This document shows, piece after piece, positions 17,966 through 26,316 of a stretch of DNA of 64,000 nt. How positions within the stretch are numbered: position 1 is the stretch's first letter; each line of letters starts with the position of its first letter. Source of the stretch: Limimaricola sp. G21655-S1 (lineage in GTDB: Bacteria > Pseudomonadota > Alphaproteobacteria > Rhodobacterales > Rhodobacteraceae); assembly GCF_027213785.1 (NCBI RefSeq), contig NZ_JAPWGO010000011.1, positions 1-64,000 on the forward strand, in the 5' to 3' direction. The notes below the pieces were generated by a model. That model made no database searches. It was not told where the DNA came from and was given only the letters and a program-made list of their open reading frames with translations. The position numbers and the translations under genes were made by a program.

Positions 17966-18564
17966 CCGATACCCTGCTCGCCTTGGTTCCGGTCTATGGC
18001 AACTGGCTGGTCATGGTCTCGGTGGCGCTGTCCTGCCTAGCGCTGCCGATCCCGTCGTCGATGCTGGTGATGGCCGCCGGCGGCTTCGCGGCGGCGGGCG
18101 ATCTGGTCTACTGGCAGCTGCTGGCGGCGGCGCTGGCGGGCTTCGTGGCGGGCGACCAGATCGCCTATCACCTCGCCCGCGCGGGCGGTGCGCCGCTGAT
18201 CGCGCGGCTCGGGCGCCGACCCGGCCCCGCCGCCGTGCTGGGCGGCGCGCAGGACCTGCTGGACCGGCGCGGCCTGCTGGCGGTGTTTCTCAGCCGCACC
18301 GTGCTGAGCCCGCTCGGCCCCTATGTCGGCTACCTCTCCGGCGCGCTCGGGCTCGACCGGTCGCGCTTCAGCGCGGCGGCGGCGGCGGGCGCGGTGACAT
18401 GGTGCCTAGCCTATAGCTGGCTCGGCTACGCCTTCGCCGAGAGGATCGCAGAAATCGCGGCGCTGATCGCCAATTCGGTCGGGCTGATCCTCGCCTTGGC
18501 CGCCACCTTCGGCCTGGCATGGTGGCTGCGGCGCGGCTGGCGGGCGCAGCATCAGGCCGCCTGA
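17962..18564 (+). CDS. DedA-family membrane protein
   Basis: 200 residues with about five hydrophobic segments. Family marks include the re-entrant proline-containing ALPIPSSMLVMAAGGFAA, the AGDQIAYHLAR motif, FLSRTVLSPLGPYVGYLSG and a C-terminal aromatic helix. DedA proteins are inner-membrane lipid carriers or scramblases linked to undecaprenyl-phosphate recycling and envelope homeostasis. The start overlaps the stop of the preceding gene by four bases. Confidence 0.8.
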   Translation: MTDTLLALVPVYGNWLVMVSVALSCLALPIPSSMLVMAAGGFAAAGDLVYWQLLAAALAGFVAGDQIAYHLARAGGAPLIARLGRRPGPAAVLGGAQDLLDRRGLLAVFLSRTVLSPLGPYVGYLSGALGLDRSRFSAAAAAGAVTWCLAYSWLGYAFAERIAEIAALIANSVGLILALAATFGLAWWLRRGWRAQHQAA

Positions 18565-18584
18565 TCCCGCCGCATGGCGCGGGC

Positions 18585-19295
18585 CTATCGCGCCGCGTGC
18601 CGCCGCGCCGCCTCCGGCCCCGCGATCTCCAGCACCAGCTTGCGGCGCAGCGTTTCGGCGAAGGTCGCGCGGCTTTCGGCGGTGACCATGAAGGCGCCGG
18701 GCCCGCCGATGATCCGGCGGGCATATTCCGCCTCGAGATCGGCTCCGGCCCGGCGCCCGTCCTCGGGTCGCAGGATCGGCAGCGCGTTGATCGTGATCCC
18801 CGCCGCCAGCACCTCGTCGCGCGCAGCCGCGATCGAGGGCCCCGAGGAATTGCCGATGCTGTCGCCCGAAAAGTCGATCACCGCGCGCGGCGCGTCGATG
18901 TCATTGCTCTCGATCAGCCGCTTGCCTTCGAGCAGCGCGCCGCCGATCGCGTTGCGCCCCACGGCGCGCCGCGGCGGCCCGAGCAGCGCATCGGCGAAAC
19001 CGCGCGCCGCCTCCGGCCCGTCGATGATCGTCCAGTCCGCCACCACCGCCGTGTTCGTCGCCCATTCCACATAGGTGACGGCAATGGTGCCGTAGGTGCT
19101 GTCCTCGATCGCCGCGACGACCCGCGGATCGGTGAGCGCCATGGCATAGCCCTGCCGCTGGAACGCCAGCTCCTCGGCGTCGATCGACCCCGAGGCATCG
19201 GCCAGCAGCACCAGCTCCAGCCCGGTCTCGCGCCGCTCCTGCGCGAGCGCCGGCCCCGCGAGGACCAGCAAGGCGATGAGAACCCACCGTTTCAT
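18585..19295 (-). CDS. DUF1194 protein (VWA-like, exported)
   Basis: 236 residues from ATG 19293-19295. A signal peptide (MKRWVLIALLVLAGPALA) is followed by a von Willebrand A-like fold: LVLLADASGSID supplies the DxSxS metal motif, with VIDFSGDSIGNSSG further on. The family is DUF1194, common in Rhodobacteraceae and of unknown function. It converges on the DedA gene and is divergent from the ABC importer at 19542, with about 245 bases of intergenic DNA for promoters. Confidence 0.8.
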   Translation of the reverse strand: MKRWVLIALLVLAGPALAQERRETGLELVLLADASGSIDAEELAFQRQGYAMALTDPRVVAAIEDSTYGTIAVTYVEWATNTAVVADWTIIDGPEAARGFADALLGPPRRAVGRNAIGGALLEGKRLIESNDIDAPRAVIDFSGDSIGNSSGPSIAAARDEVLAAGITINALPILRPEDGRRAGADLEAEYARRIIGGPGAFMVTAESRATFAETLRRKLVLEIAGPEAARRHAAR

Positions 19296-19541
19296 GCGCT
19301 CCAGCCTAGCGCGATTCCGGCCCGACCGGCGTGCAAATCTCCCAGTGGGCCCCGAACGAGCGGTGCCTTGCCCATTCGCGCGCCGGCTCGGGGGATCGCC
19401 GTTCCAATGGCCGGGCATCGCGCGGAACGCCCGGACCAGCCGGACAGGCCCGAAAAGACGGGTTTCCCTTTCGCGCCGCCTCACCTCCCGCCCGCGCCAT
19501 GACCGCGTTAAGTGACGACAAACCCAGCGCGAGGCTCCGAG

Positions 19542-20543
19542 ATGAAGACCGCATTCACCACCCTGTTCGCCGCCGGACTGGCCGCCGCGCCGGTGCTGGC
19601 ACAGGATACCGAGATCGAGATCGGCTACATGCCGATCCTGCCGGTGTCGCAGCTCTTCGTGGCGCTGGAGAACGGCGCGCTCGACGAGGCCGGGATCGAC
19701 GCCGATCTGGTCGAGTTCCAGAACGGTCCGGCCATGGTGCAGGCGCTGCTGGCCGGTCAACTCGACGTCGCCTATCTCGGCATCGGCCCGGCCATGGTGG
19801 CGCGCGGACGCGGCGCCGACATCAAGGTCGTGGCCTCCAACATCGTCGAGCAGATCTCGCTCGTCGCGCTGCCGCCGCTGGCGGCGGATTTCGAGGGCGC
19901 CGACGCTGCCACCGCCTTCGCGGCCTTCGCCGCGCGAGAGGGCCGCAAGCCGGTGATCTCGACCTTCCCCACCGGCTCGGTGCCGGAAACCGTGCTGCAA
20001 TACTGGATGCGCGAAGAGGCGGGCATCGATCCCGAGCTGATCGAGATCATCCATCAGGGCACGGCGCAGGTGCAGCAGGCGCTGCTGACCGGCGCGGTCG
20101 ATGGCGCCGCGATCCTCGAACCGGTCGTCTCGACCACGCTGGCCCGGATCGAGGGCGCCGAGGTGGTGGCTGCGGGGGCGGAGATGTTCCCCGATCAGCC
20201 CGGCGCGGTGCTCGCGGTCCGCGAGGGGCTGCTGGAGCGGTCGCCCGAGACCGTCGAGGCGCTGGTCGCGGCCCATATTTCCGCGACCGATCTGCTCGCC
20301 AGCGACGCCGCCACCGCCGCGCCGATGGTCGCCAAGCATGTCGGCGGCGGCCGTCTCGACCCGGCGGTGGTCGAGGCCGCGATCGCACGGTCCGCGGCGC
20401 AGTTCGTCGCCGATCCGAACCGCATCACCGAGGGCACCCGCGCCATGCACGACTTCCAGATCGAGCTCGGCACGCTGGCGCAGCCGGTCGATCTCGACGC
20501 GCTGTTCGACCTCGACGTCTTCGAGCGCGCAGCCGCACGATGA
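19542..20543 (+). CDS. ABC substrate-binding protein, NitT/TauT type
   Basis: 333 residues from ATG 19542 (GAGG seven bases upstream). A signal peptide ends at VLAQ. The mature part fits the nitrate/taurine/sulfonate binding family: IGYMPILPVSQLFVALENG, then GPAMVQALLAGQLDVAYLGIGPAM, and VDGAAILEP. Ligands of this family include alkanesulfonates, taurine and thiamine precursors. The DsrE-like gene three genes downstream hints at a sulfur compound, but the ligand cannot be read. The stop overlaps the permease start (ATGA). Confidence 0.85.
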   Translation: MKTAFTTLFAAGLAAAPVLAQDTEIEIGYMPILPVSQLFVALENGALDEAGIDADLVEFQNGPAMVQALLAGQLDVAYLGIGPAMVARGRGADIKVVASNIVEQISLVALPPLAADFEGADAATAFAAFAAREGRKPVISTFPTGSVPETVLQYWMREEAGIDPELIEIIHQGTAQVQQALLTGAVDGAAILEPVVSTTLARIEGAEVVAAGAEMFPDQPGAVLAVREGLLERSPETVEALVAAHISATDLLASDAATAAPMVAKHVGGGRLDPAVVEAAIARSAAQFVADPNRITEGTRAMHDFQIELGTLAQPVDLDALFDLDVFERAAAR

Positions 20544-21310
20544 GCGCCGCCGCACCGCGCGGGATCCGGCGCGCCGCGTTCGGCGCCGCCGGTCTCGTGG
20601 CCTTCATCGCGCTGTGGAAGGCCGCCGGGAGCTTCGGCTGGACCACGCCCGGCACCATGCCCGACCCGTTCCTGGTGCCGGCCGCGATCCGCGACGAGAT
20701 CGTCTCGGGCCGGCTGCTGCCGGCCATCGGCTCCTCGCTCGTGCACTACGTCTGGGGGCTCGGCCTCGGCTCGCTGCTGGGCATCGCGGTGGGTCTCGCC
20801 ACCGCGACGCTGCCGCGGCTCGACGCGGCGCATGCCTGGCTGGCGCGGATCCTGCGGCCGATCCCGCCGCTGGCCTGGGTGGTCTTCGCCATCGCCTGGT
20901 TCAAGGTGAGCCATGCGGGCGCGGCCTTCGTGATCTCGATCGGCGTGTTCTGGGTGAATTACTTCGCCACCTACGCGGCCGTGCGCAACGTCGATCCGCG
21001 CTACCACGAGCTGGCCCGCGCCTTCGGCCAGGGCGCCTATTTCAAGCGGCACCGCTCGGTGACCCTGCCCGCCGCCTCGCCCGGCATCCTGTCGGGGCTG
21101 CGCACCGGCGTCGGCCAGGCCTGGATGACGCTGATCGCGGCCGAGCTTCTGGGCGTGCCCGGCATGGGCCAGGAGATGAACGCCGCCGCCGGCGTCGGCG
21201 CCTACGAGGCGGTGGTCGTCTACATGCTGGCGATCTCGGTGGTCTACACCCTGTCCGACGCGTTGTTCTCGCTGATCGAGGGGAGGCTTCTCGCATGGCG
21301 CCCGTCCTGA
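20540..21310 (+). CDS. ABC permease, NitT/TauT type
   Basis: 256 residues with about six membrane helices. The BPD/EAA coupling loop reads ELARAFGQGAYFKRHRSVTLP, as in SsuC/TauC-type permeases, followed by ILSGLRTGVGQAWM. It starts within the stop of the binding-protein gene and overlaps the next gene by 16 bases, so the three transporter parts are made as a unit. Confidence 0.85.
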   Translation: MSAAAPRGIRRAAFGAAGLVAFIALWKAAGSFGWTTPGTMPDPFLVPAAIRDEIVSGRLLPAIGSSLVHYVWGLGLGSLLGIAVGLATATLPRLDAAHAWLARILRPIPPLAWVVFAIAWFKVSHAGAAFVISIGVFWVNYFATYAAVRNVDPRYHELARAFGQGAYFKRHRSVTLPAASPGILSGLRTGVGQAWMTLIAAELLGVPGMGQEMNAAAGVGAYEAVVVYMLAISVVYTLSDALFSLIEGRLLAWRPS

Positions 21311-22026
21311 CCGCGCGCGGGCTGAGCCTGCGCTTTCCCGGGGCCGAACGCCCGACGCTTCAGGAGTTCGACCTCGACATCGAGGCGGGCGGCTTCGTGG
21401 CGCTGGTCGGCGGCTCGGGCGTCGGCAAGTCGACGCTGCTGCGCGCCATCGCCGGGCTGCTGCCGCCCGATGCCGGCACCATCGATCTCACCAGCCCGGT
21501 GCGGCCGGGCCAGCGCCGCCGCGCCATCGTGTTCCAGGACGGCCGCCTGCTGCCCTGGCGCACGCTCAGGCGCAACGTCGAATACGGTCTCGAAGGTCTG
21601 TCGCTCAGCGCCGGCGAGCGGCGCGAACGGGTCGACGAGGTGCTGCGCCTGACCCGGATGGAGCATCTCGCCGATCGCTACCCGCACCAGCTCTCCGGCG
21701 GGCAGGTCCAGCGCGGCGGCATCGCCCGGGCGCTGGTGGTGCGGCCCGACGTGCTGCTGATGGACGAGCCCTTCTCGGCGGTCGACGCGCTGACGCGCGG
21801 CGCGTTGCAGGACGAGCTGCTCAGGATCTGGTCTGCCTCGGGCGCGGCGATCCTCTTCGTGACGCATGACATCGCCGAGGCGGCGCTGCTCAGCGAACGC
21901 GTCATCGTGCTCTCGGGCCAGCCCGCCCGCATCGGCCTCGACCGCCGCGTCGCGCTGCCGCTCGAGGGCCGCCGCGAGGATCCGGGCTTCGCCCCGCTCG
22001 TCACCGACATTCAGGAGGCCCTGTGA
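21295..22026 (+). CDS. ABC ATPase, NitT/TauT type
   Basis: 243 residues. Walker A GGSGVGKST, Q-loop VFQDGRLLPW, signature LSGGQVQRGGIARA and Walker B VLLMDEPFSAVD, then VTHDIAEA with the switch histidine. Length and motifs match SsuB/TauB-like importers. It overlaps the permease gene and is followed one base after its stop by the DsrE-like gene. Confidence 0.9.
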   Translation: MAPVLTARGLSLRFPGAERPTLQEFDLDIEAGGFVALVGGSGVGKSTLLRAIAGLLPPDAGTIDLTSPVRPGQRRRAIVFQDGRLLPWRTLRRNVEYGLEGLSLSAGERRERVDEVLRLTRMEHLADRYPHQLSGGQVQRGGIARALVVRPDVLLMDEPFSAVDALTRGALQDELLRIWSASGAAILFVTHDIAEAALLSERVIVLSGQPARIGLDRRVALPLEGRREDPGFAPLVTDIQEAL

Positions 22027-22027
22027 C

Positions 22028-22321
22028 ATGGCCCTGCGACTGCTGATCCACGCGCCGACCGCGGCCGCCCTCGCCCGGGCCCGCTCCAACGCCCGCAACC
22101 TGCTGCGCGCCGACCCCACGGCCGAGGTCGAGATCGTCGTCAATGCCGGCGCCGTGGCCACCGCGATCGAAACCGGCGAGGTCGAGCCGCCGCTGCTCCT
22201 TTGCGGCAACTCGCTCGCCGCGCAGGGCCTCGCCGTGCCCGAGACGGCGCGCGTGGTGCCCGCCGCCGTGCTGCATATCGCGACGCGCCAGAACGAGGGC
22301 TGGGCCTACATGCGGGCCTGA
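22028..22321 (+). CDS. DsrE-like small protein
   Basis: 97 residues. The pattern RLLIHAPTAAALARARSNAR, a VEIVVNAGAVATAI strand-helix, LLLCGNSLAAQGL and VVPAAVLHIATRQNEGWAYM is that of DsrE/DsrF-like proteins. The cysteine in LLCGNSL sits where DsrE-type proteins carry their sulfane-sulfur cysteine. Such proteins relay sulfur or bind small molecules. Being directly joined to the ABC importer, it suggests that the imported ligand contains sulfur; this is inference. Confidence 0.7.
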   Translation: MALRLLIHAPTAAALARARSNARNLLRADPTAEVEIVVNAGAVATAIETGEVEPPLLLCGNSLAAQGLAVPETARVVPAAVLHIATRQNEGWAYMRA

Positions 22322-22417
22322 TGCGCGGCCCGATCACGGGCACCGCATCGAAACGGGGGAAATCCGCGCCGATCCGCGCTACTATGGCGGCACCAGCCGT
22401 CGAGAAGGATCGTCGAG

Positions 22418-22576
22418 ATGGACATCAACAAGGGCCCGGCCAAGCCGGGCATGTATCTGCTCTGGGGCGCGGCGGCTCTGGTCGCGCTCGTCGTGGCCTG
22501 GATGCTGGGCGAGGCGATGATCGACCGGATCGCGCCCTCGGCCGAGCCCGAAACCCTGTCGGCGCCGGTCGAATAG
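22418..22576 (+). CDS. Small membrane protein of 52 residues
   Basis: A frame from ATG 22418 to TAG 22576 with AAGGA eight bases upstream. It has one hydrophobic helix (MYLLWGAAALVALVVAWML, about 12-30) between short polar ends, N-in by the positive-inside rule. No family recognised. It follows the DsrE-like gene by 96 bases. Confidence 0.5.
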   Translation: MDINKGPAKPGMYLLWGAAALVALVVAWMLGEAMIDRIAPSAEPETLSAPVE

Positions 22577-22602
22577 GACCCGGGCCCCGATCGGCGCCCG
22601 GC

Positions 22603-23205
22603 CTAGATCAGGCCGAGACGCGAGGCCATGACCGCGGCCTGGGTGCCGTTCGCGGCGCCGAGCTTGTCGCGGGCATTCCTCAGCCGCTGCTTGATCGCGC
22701 CTTCGCTGACCCCGAAGTCGTGGGCGATCTCCTTGATCTTCGTGCCGTCGCGGACCGCTTCCAGTACCGCCAGCTCGGCCTGGGTCAGCGCGCCGGCGCG
22801 TCCCGGCCCGACATGCAGTGCTGCCACGCGCTCGGCCAGATCCGCCAACTCCGCGTCGTCATATTCGCGGTCCGGCCGGTAGAACAGCCCGTAGCTGCGC
22901 CGCCCGTCGCTCTCGCTGAAGGCGACGACGGCGCCGTAACGCAGGCCGAAGGCCCGGGACTGCCGGATGATCTCCTGCGGGTCCGTATCGGCCAGCGCGC
23001 TCCAGCGCACCGCGCCGACATGGTCGCAGGACCAGCGCAGCGCCGGGTCGTCGAAAAAGAACCGGCGTCTGGAATAAAGATCGACCCATTCGCGCGGCAG
23101 CGCGTTGAGTTCGGTGGCCGGAAACGCGAAGCGCACCCTGAGGGCGACATAGAAGCCGCTCGGCGCGAGTCGCGCGAAATCCTCGGATGCGTCCTTCGAT
23201 ATCAA
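22603..23205 (-). CDS. LuxR-type regulator with autoinducer-binding domain
   Basis: About 200 residues from a TTG at 23205. The frame stays open upstream to 23364, but that would overlap the divergent gene, so the start is uncertain. The N-terminal domain has the autoinducer-binding marks DDPALRW and AVRW. The C-terminal HTH is of the GerE type: LTQAELAVLEAVRDGTKIKE, then IAHDFGVSEGAIKQRLRNAR, ending GAANGTQAAVMA. Ligand unknown; no luxI-type synthase lies in the window. It is divergent from a protein with only the ligand domain. Confidence 0.75.
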   Translation of the reverse strand: MISKDASEDFARLAPSGFYVALRVRFAFPATELNALPREWVDLYSRRRFFFDDPALRWSCDHVGAVRWSALADTDPQEIIRQSRAFGLRYGAVVAFSESDGRRSYGLFYRPDREYDDAELADLAERVAALHVGPGRAGALTQAELAVLEAVRDGTKIKEIAHDFGVSEGAIKQRLRNARDKLGAANGTQAAVMASRLGLI

Positions 23206-23351
23206 TGTCTTGGCCTGTCGGTTGCGCGGCTTCCATCGAAGCCATTGCGGTTCGCCGATGATGCGATCATGCAGCCGTTCACCCCGGCAGGGCAAACCTT
23301 CCGGCGCTGGAACCCTTGTGATATCCCCCGAAAACACCGAAAGACAAGTGC

Positions 23352-23852
23352 ATGCAGACCGCAACGATCGTCATCGGCACCCTGAGCCGCCTCAAGCAGA
23401 TCGCAACGGCGGGCTTCGCGGTCGGTCTGCATCTCCGGTTCACCTCCGCTGCCTACATGTTCGAATGCTACCCGCCGGAGTTTCGCGAACTCTACGCGCG
23501 CCAGGGCTGGCTGATGCGCGATCCGACCGTCCGCTGGTCGATGCAGGAACAGGGCGTCAGGCGCTGGCCCGAATTCGAGGCGACCGACGACACCGGGTTG
23601 TTCGCGCTGGCCCGCGAATACGGCCTCACCTTCGGCCACAGCCACTCGATCCATGAGGGCGGGAATTTCTCGCTTGGCGGCTTCTCCCGGTCGGATCGCG
23701 ACTTCACCGATGCGGAGATCGAGGAGGTGGGGCAGCTGCTGCGCCGCCTGCACGACGTGACACGGCCCCGCGCACCGCTCGGAGCCGAGGCCCATGACCG
23801 GATTCGCGACATGGCGATCGTCGTGACCGAGCAGCTCGACCAGCCCGGATGA
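23352..23852 (+). CDS. Autoinducer-binding domain protein without HTH
   Basis: 166 residues. The sequence parallels the ligand-binding half of the divergent LuxR-type gene: GLHLRFTSAAYMFE, then LMRDPTVRWSMQEQGVRRWPEF with the conserved D-P-x-x-R-W and a second W, and FTDAEIEEVGQLLRRLHDV. It stops where the linker to the DNA-binding domain would begin. It could sequester a signal, or form heterodimers that block its partner. Function is inferred. Confidence 0.7.
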   Translation: MQTATIVIGTLSRLKQIATAGFAVGLHLRFTSAAYMFECYPPEFRELYARQGWLMRDPTVRWSMQEQGVRRWPEFEATDDTGLFALAREYGLTFGHSHSIHEGGNFSLGGFSRSDRDFTDAEIEEVGQLLRRLHDVTRPRAPLGAEAHDRIRDMAIVVTEQLDQPG

Positions 23853-23874
23853 ACCGGCCCGGCGCGGCCCGCGC

Positions 23875-24525
23875 TCAGATCAATCCGTAATTGATCGCGG
23901 CGGCGGCATCGAGCAGCGGCCGCTGCAGCGCCGGGTCCTCCAGCGCCCGGTGGAATTGCGGCCGCTCCGGCAGCGCCGAGGCGGCCCGCTCGTAGAGCGC
24001 CACCGCCTCGGCGTCACCGGCCATGGAGGAGCGGTAGATCACCCCGTCGATCATCGGATAGGCCTCGTAGACCGCCGCGCTCCAGCGCCGGGCCCGGGCC
24101 CGCGCACCGGTGGCGATCGCCGCCGAGGCCCCGGCCCGCGTCGGCCAGCGCCCGGTGAGATCGAGCAGCCGCAGCGGCCGCGTGGTGGCAAAGACGCAGA
24201 ACCAAGGCGCGCCATGGCTGCGATTGATGATCCGCTTGGACTGGAACACCTCGGCCACGCAGGTCGCGAGCGCCCCCGCGCCACCCGGCCCCGCCGCGTA
24301 GAGCACGCCGCGCGCCTGCTCCGCGCCGCCGCCATCCGGCCCCGGCAGGTGATGGTCGAACCGCGCGTCGGTCGGGCCCCAGTGGCGAAAGCTGTTCCAC
24401 TCCACCGGATGCGCGCCGCCGCGCATGAAGATCCGCCCCAGCGGCGCGGCGCGCGGCAGTTCGCGGATCTCTGGGCCCAGGGCTTCGAGCGCCGCCCGCT
24501 CCGGCGGCTCGGGGAATTTCGGCAT
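23875..24525 (-). CDS. RES-domain toxin
   Basis: 216 residues. RES family marks are visible: an early arginine followed by NSFRHWGP, then GVLYAAGPGGAGALATCVAEVF, WFCVFATTRPLRLLDL, AYPMIDGVIYRSSM and a late LYERA. RES toxins of RES-Xre type degrade NAD+ by a mechanism akin to ADP-ribosyltransferases. The Arg/Tyr/Glu-type active-site set seems present, so the gene looks intact. Its start overlaps the stop of the upstream antitoxin gene (TGATG), which fits tight coupling. Confidence 0.8.
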   Translation of the reverse strand: MPKFPEPPERAALEALGPEIRELPRAAPLGRIFMRGGAHPVEWNSFRHWGPTDARFDHHLPGPDGGGAEQARGVLYAAGPGGAGALATCVAEVFQSKRIINRSHGAPWFCVFATTRPLRLLDLTGRWPTRAGASAAIATGARARARRWSAAVYEAYPMIDGVIYRSSMAGDAEAVALYERAASALPERPQFHRALEDPALQRPLLDAAAAINYGLI

Positions 24526-25148
24526 CAGATCCCGGCCGCCAGCGCCCGCACCGCGCCGGGGTCGCGCCCCTGCGCGAGCCAGTCCACGGGCCGCATCGCC
24601 GTGCCATCCTCATCCTCGAGATCCGGCTGCGGCGTGGTCAGAAAGCTCTCCAGCTCGACCGGGTGGATGTCCTCTCGGACGACTGGGAGCACCTGCGCGA
24701 GGCCCGGCAGCTCCGCATCGCCGAGGAACTGGAACGCCGGGACCATCCAGCCCCGCCCGCCCGGCTGGCGCAGCGCGTAGAGCGTCCGCGCCTTGATCCG
24801 CTGCCGCAACCGGCTGTCATTGACCCCGAGCCGCGCCGCCGCCGCCTTGAGCGGGATCGCCCCGGCCTGGATCGCGGCCAGCCGCACCGCCACCCCCATG
24901 ACGGGGCCGAGATCCGGCTCACCGGCGCCGCGTCCGACGCCCACCGAGGCCAGCGCCGCCTCCTCGGCGGCGGTCAGCGGCTCGGGCCGCGACAGCGCCC
25001 TGAGCTGGCGCGCGTGATCGGCGAGATAGCTGTCCACCGCCCGCGCCAGCGGCGCGGCGAGATGGTCGAGCCGAAGCCGCGACAGCGAGGACATCACCTC
25101 GCCGAACCCCTCGGCGCCGGATTGACGTGCACCTGCCTGCGATATCAT
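24525..25148 (-). CDS. Antitoxin of RES-type pair (HTH plus toxin-binding C terminus)
   Basis: 207 residues. The middle has a helix-turn-helix pattern, GAIPLKAAAARLGVNDSRLRQRI, followed by an ARTLYALR strand and GGRGWMVPAFQF. The C terminus, LTTPQPDL then MRPVDWLAQGRDPGAV, resembles the toxin-neutralising segment of RES antitoxins, where a helix plugs the toxin active site. It should repress its own promoter; a matching operator lies at 25163-25200. It precedes and overlaps the toxin gene. Confidence 0.75.
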   Translation of the reverse strand: MISQAGARQSGAEGFGEVMSSLSRLRLDHLAAPLARAVDSYLADHARQLRALSRPEPLTAAEEAALASVGVGRGAGEPDLGPVMGVAVRLAAIQAGAIPLKAAAARLGVNDSRLRQRIKARTLYALRQPGGRGWMVPAFQFLGDAELPGLAQVLPVVREDIHPVELESFLTTPQPDLEDEDGTAMRPVDWLAQGRDPGAVRALAAGI

Positions 25149-25162
25149 GGCGGACCTCCTTC

Positions 25163-25200
25163 GCTAACGCACATATAGGTCGTTAGCCGTCGTTAGTAAA
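25163..25200 (-). promoter_or_regulatory. Promoter and operator of the RES toxin-antitoxin pair
   Basis: On the minus strand: -35 TTTACT (25195-25200), a 17-base spacer and -10 TATATG (25172-25177). GCTAACG (25163-25169) and CGTTAGC (25181-25187) form a perfect 7-bp inverted repeat with an 11-bp spacer, and a third half-site CGTTAG is at 25191-25196. The half-sites cover the promoter, as expected for autorepression by the antitoxin. Confidence 0.55.
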
Positions 25201-25332
25201 GGCGAGGTCACGAAGCCGCGCGGAGGGTCGCCGTTCACCCGCCACGCCTTCGCGCGGAACCGATGCGGATGCGCCGCATTGGCTTCCCGACCCGTGACAC
25301 GAACCGGCGCGCCTGCGCCACGAGGACCCCGA

Positions 25333-25491
25333 ATGGACATCATCCGCATCATCGTCGCCATCCTGCTGCCGCCGCTCGGCGTGTTCCTGCAGGAGGGCTT
25401 GGGCAAGCATTTCTGGATCAACGTGATCCTGACGCTCCTCGGCTATGTCCCCGGCATCATCCACGCGCTCTACATCATCATCAAGCGCTAG
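25333..25491 (+). CDS. Pmp3/YqaE-family small membrane protein
   Basis: 52 residues from ATG 25333. Two hydrophobic helices with the family pattern: RIIVAILLPPLGVFLQEG, then FWINVILTLLGYVPGIIHAL and YIIIK at the end. Pmp3/UPF0057 proteins are stress-induced proteolipids affecting membrane potential. It stands alone between the toxin-antitoxin pair and the carotenoid region. Confidence 0.85.
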   Translation: MDIIRIIVAILLPPLGVFLQEGLGKHFWINVILTLLGYVPGIIHALYIIIKR

Positions 25492-25596
25492 GCGGACCCC
25501 ACTGCCGACCTCGGTGCCGACTTCGGCCCGTGCGCCAGCCTGGACCCCTGATTTGGGCCCCCGCGCGGGCGCGCTAGGTTGCGCCCCGACACCCCG

Positions 25597-26316
25597 ATGC
25601 GAGACCGCCAGATGATCCGGACCGGCCTGCTGCGACCCACCACCCTGCCCCGGTCGATCCTCTGGGGCGGCGCCGGGCTGATCGCCGCGGCGGGTGTCCT
25701 CTCGGCGCAACCGCTTCTGACGCTGGCCGCGCTCGGGGCGATGGCGCTGGCGCTGCTGCTGCCGCTCTATACCCGCGTCTCGGGCATCGTGATGCCGCCC
25801 GGCCTTTCCACCGGCGTGCTCGGCTTCTGCCTCGCCGCCTTCGTGCTGGGCGAGGCGGCGGGCCTCTACCGCGACAGCGCGGTCTGGGACCTGCTGCTGC
25901 ATGCCCTGGCCTCGGCGGTGCTGGCACTCGCCGGCGTCGCGATGGCGCTCTTGTCCACGGCGGGCGCGCCGCCGCGCACCGCCCTGTGGATCCTCGGCAC
26001 GCTCGGGGTCGGCTTCGCGGCGCTGGTCGGCGCCGGCTGGGAGCTGTTCGAGTTCGCGATCGACGCCGTCTTCGGCACCAATGCGCAGCGATCCGGCCTG
26101 CCCGACACGATGGGCGACGTGGCGGCCAATCTCGCCGGCGCGAGCTACGGCGCCGTCGCGGCGCAGCGGCGGCTGCGCCATGGCGCCCGTTGGCCGCTCT
26201 CGGGGCTGCTCGTCGCCTTCTGCGCCCGCAACCCGATCATCTATGGCGACTGGACCGAGCGCGACTTTCGCGTCAATGACGCGGATGACCGCGCCGCGCG
26301 CCAGGAGGCAGGATGA
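25597..26316 (+). CDS. DUF2238 (YjdF-like) membrane protein
   Basis: 239 residues from ATG 25597; ATG 25612 is an alternative and neither has a strong ribosome binding site. Five or six hydrophobic helices precede the family segment GAGWELFEFAIDAVFGTN followed by LPDTMGDVAANLAGA, which parallels the Y-E-L-I-E-W and W-D-T-x-x-D-M motifs of DUF2238. Function is unknown. It overlaps the aldehyde dehydrogenase start by four bases, so it may be part of the carotenoid locus, although no such role is known. Confidence 0.6.
   Translation: MRDRQMIRTGLLRPTTLPRSILWGGAGLIAAAGVLSAQPLLTLAALGAMALALLLPLYTRVSGIVMPPGLSTGVLGFCLAAFVLGEAAGLYRDSAVWDLLLHALASAVLALAGVAMALLSTAGAPPRTALWILGTLGVGFAALVGAGWELFEFAIDAVFGTNAQRSGLPDTMGDVAANLAGASYGAVAAQRRLRHGARWPLSGLLVAFCARNPIIYGDWTERDFRVNDADDRAARQEAG

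Noticed and set aside
22603-23364. Full-length 253-residue reading of the LuxR-type gene from TTG 23364
   Set aside because: It would overlap the divergent ligand-domain gene and its first 50 residues do not fit the family; a start near 23205 is preferred though uncertain.
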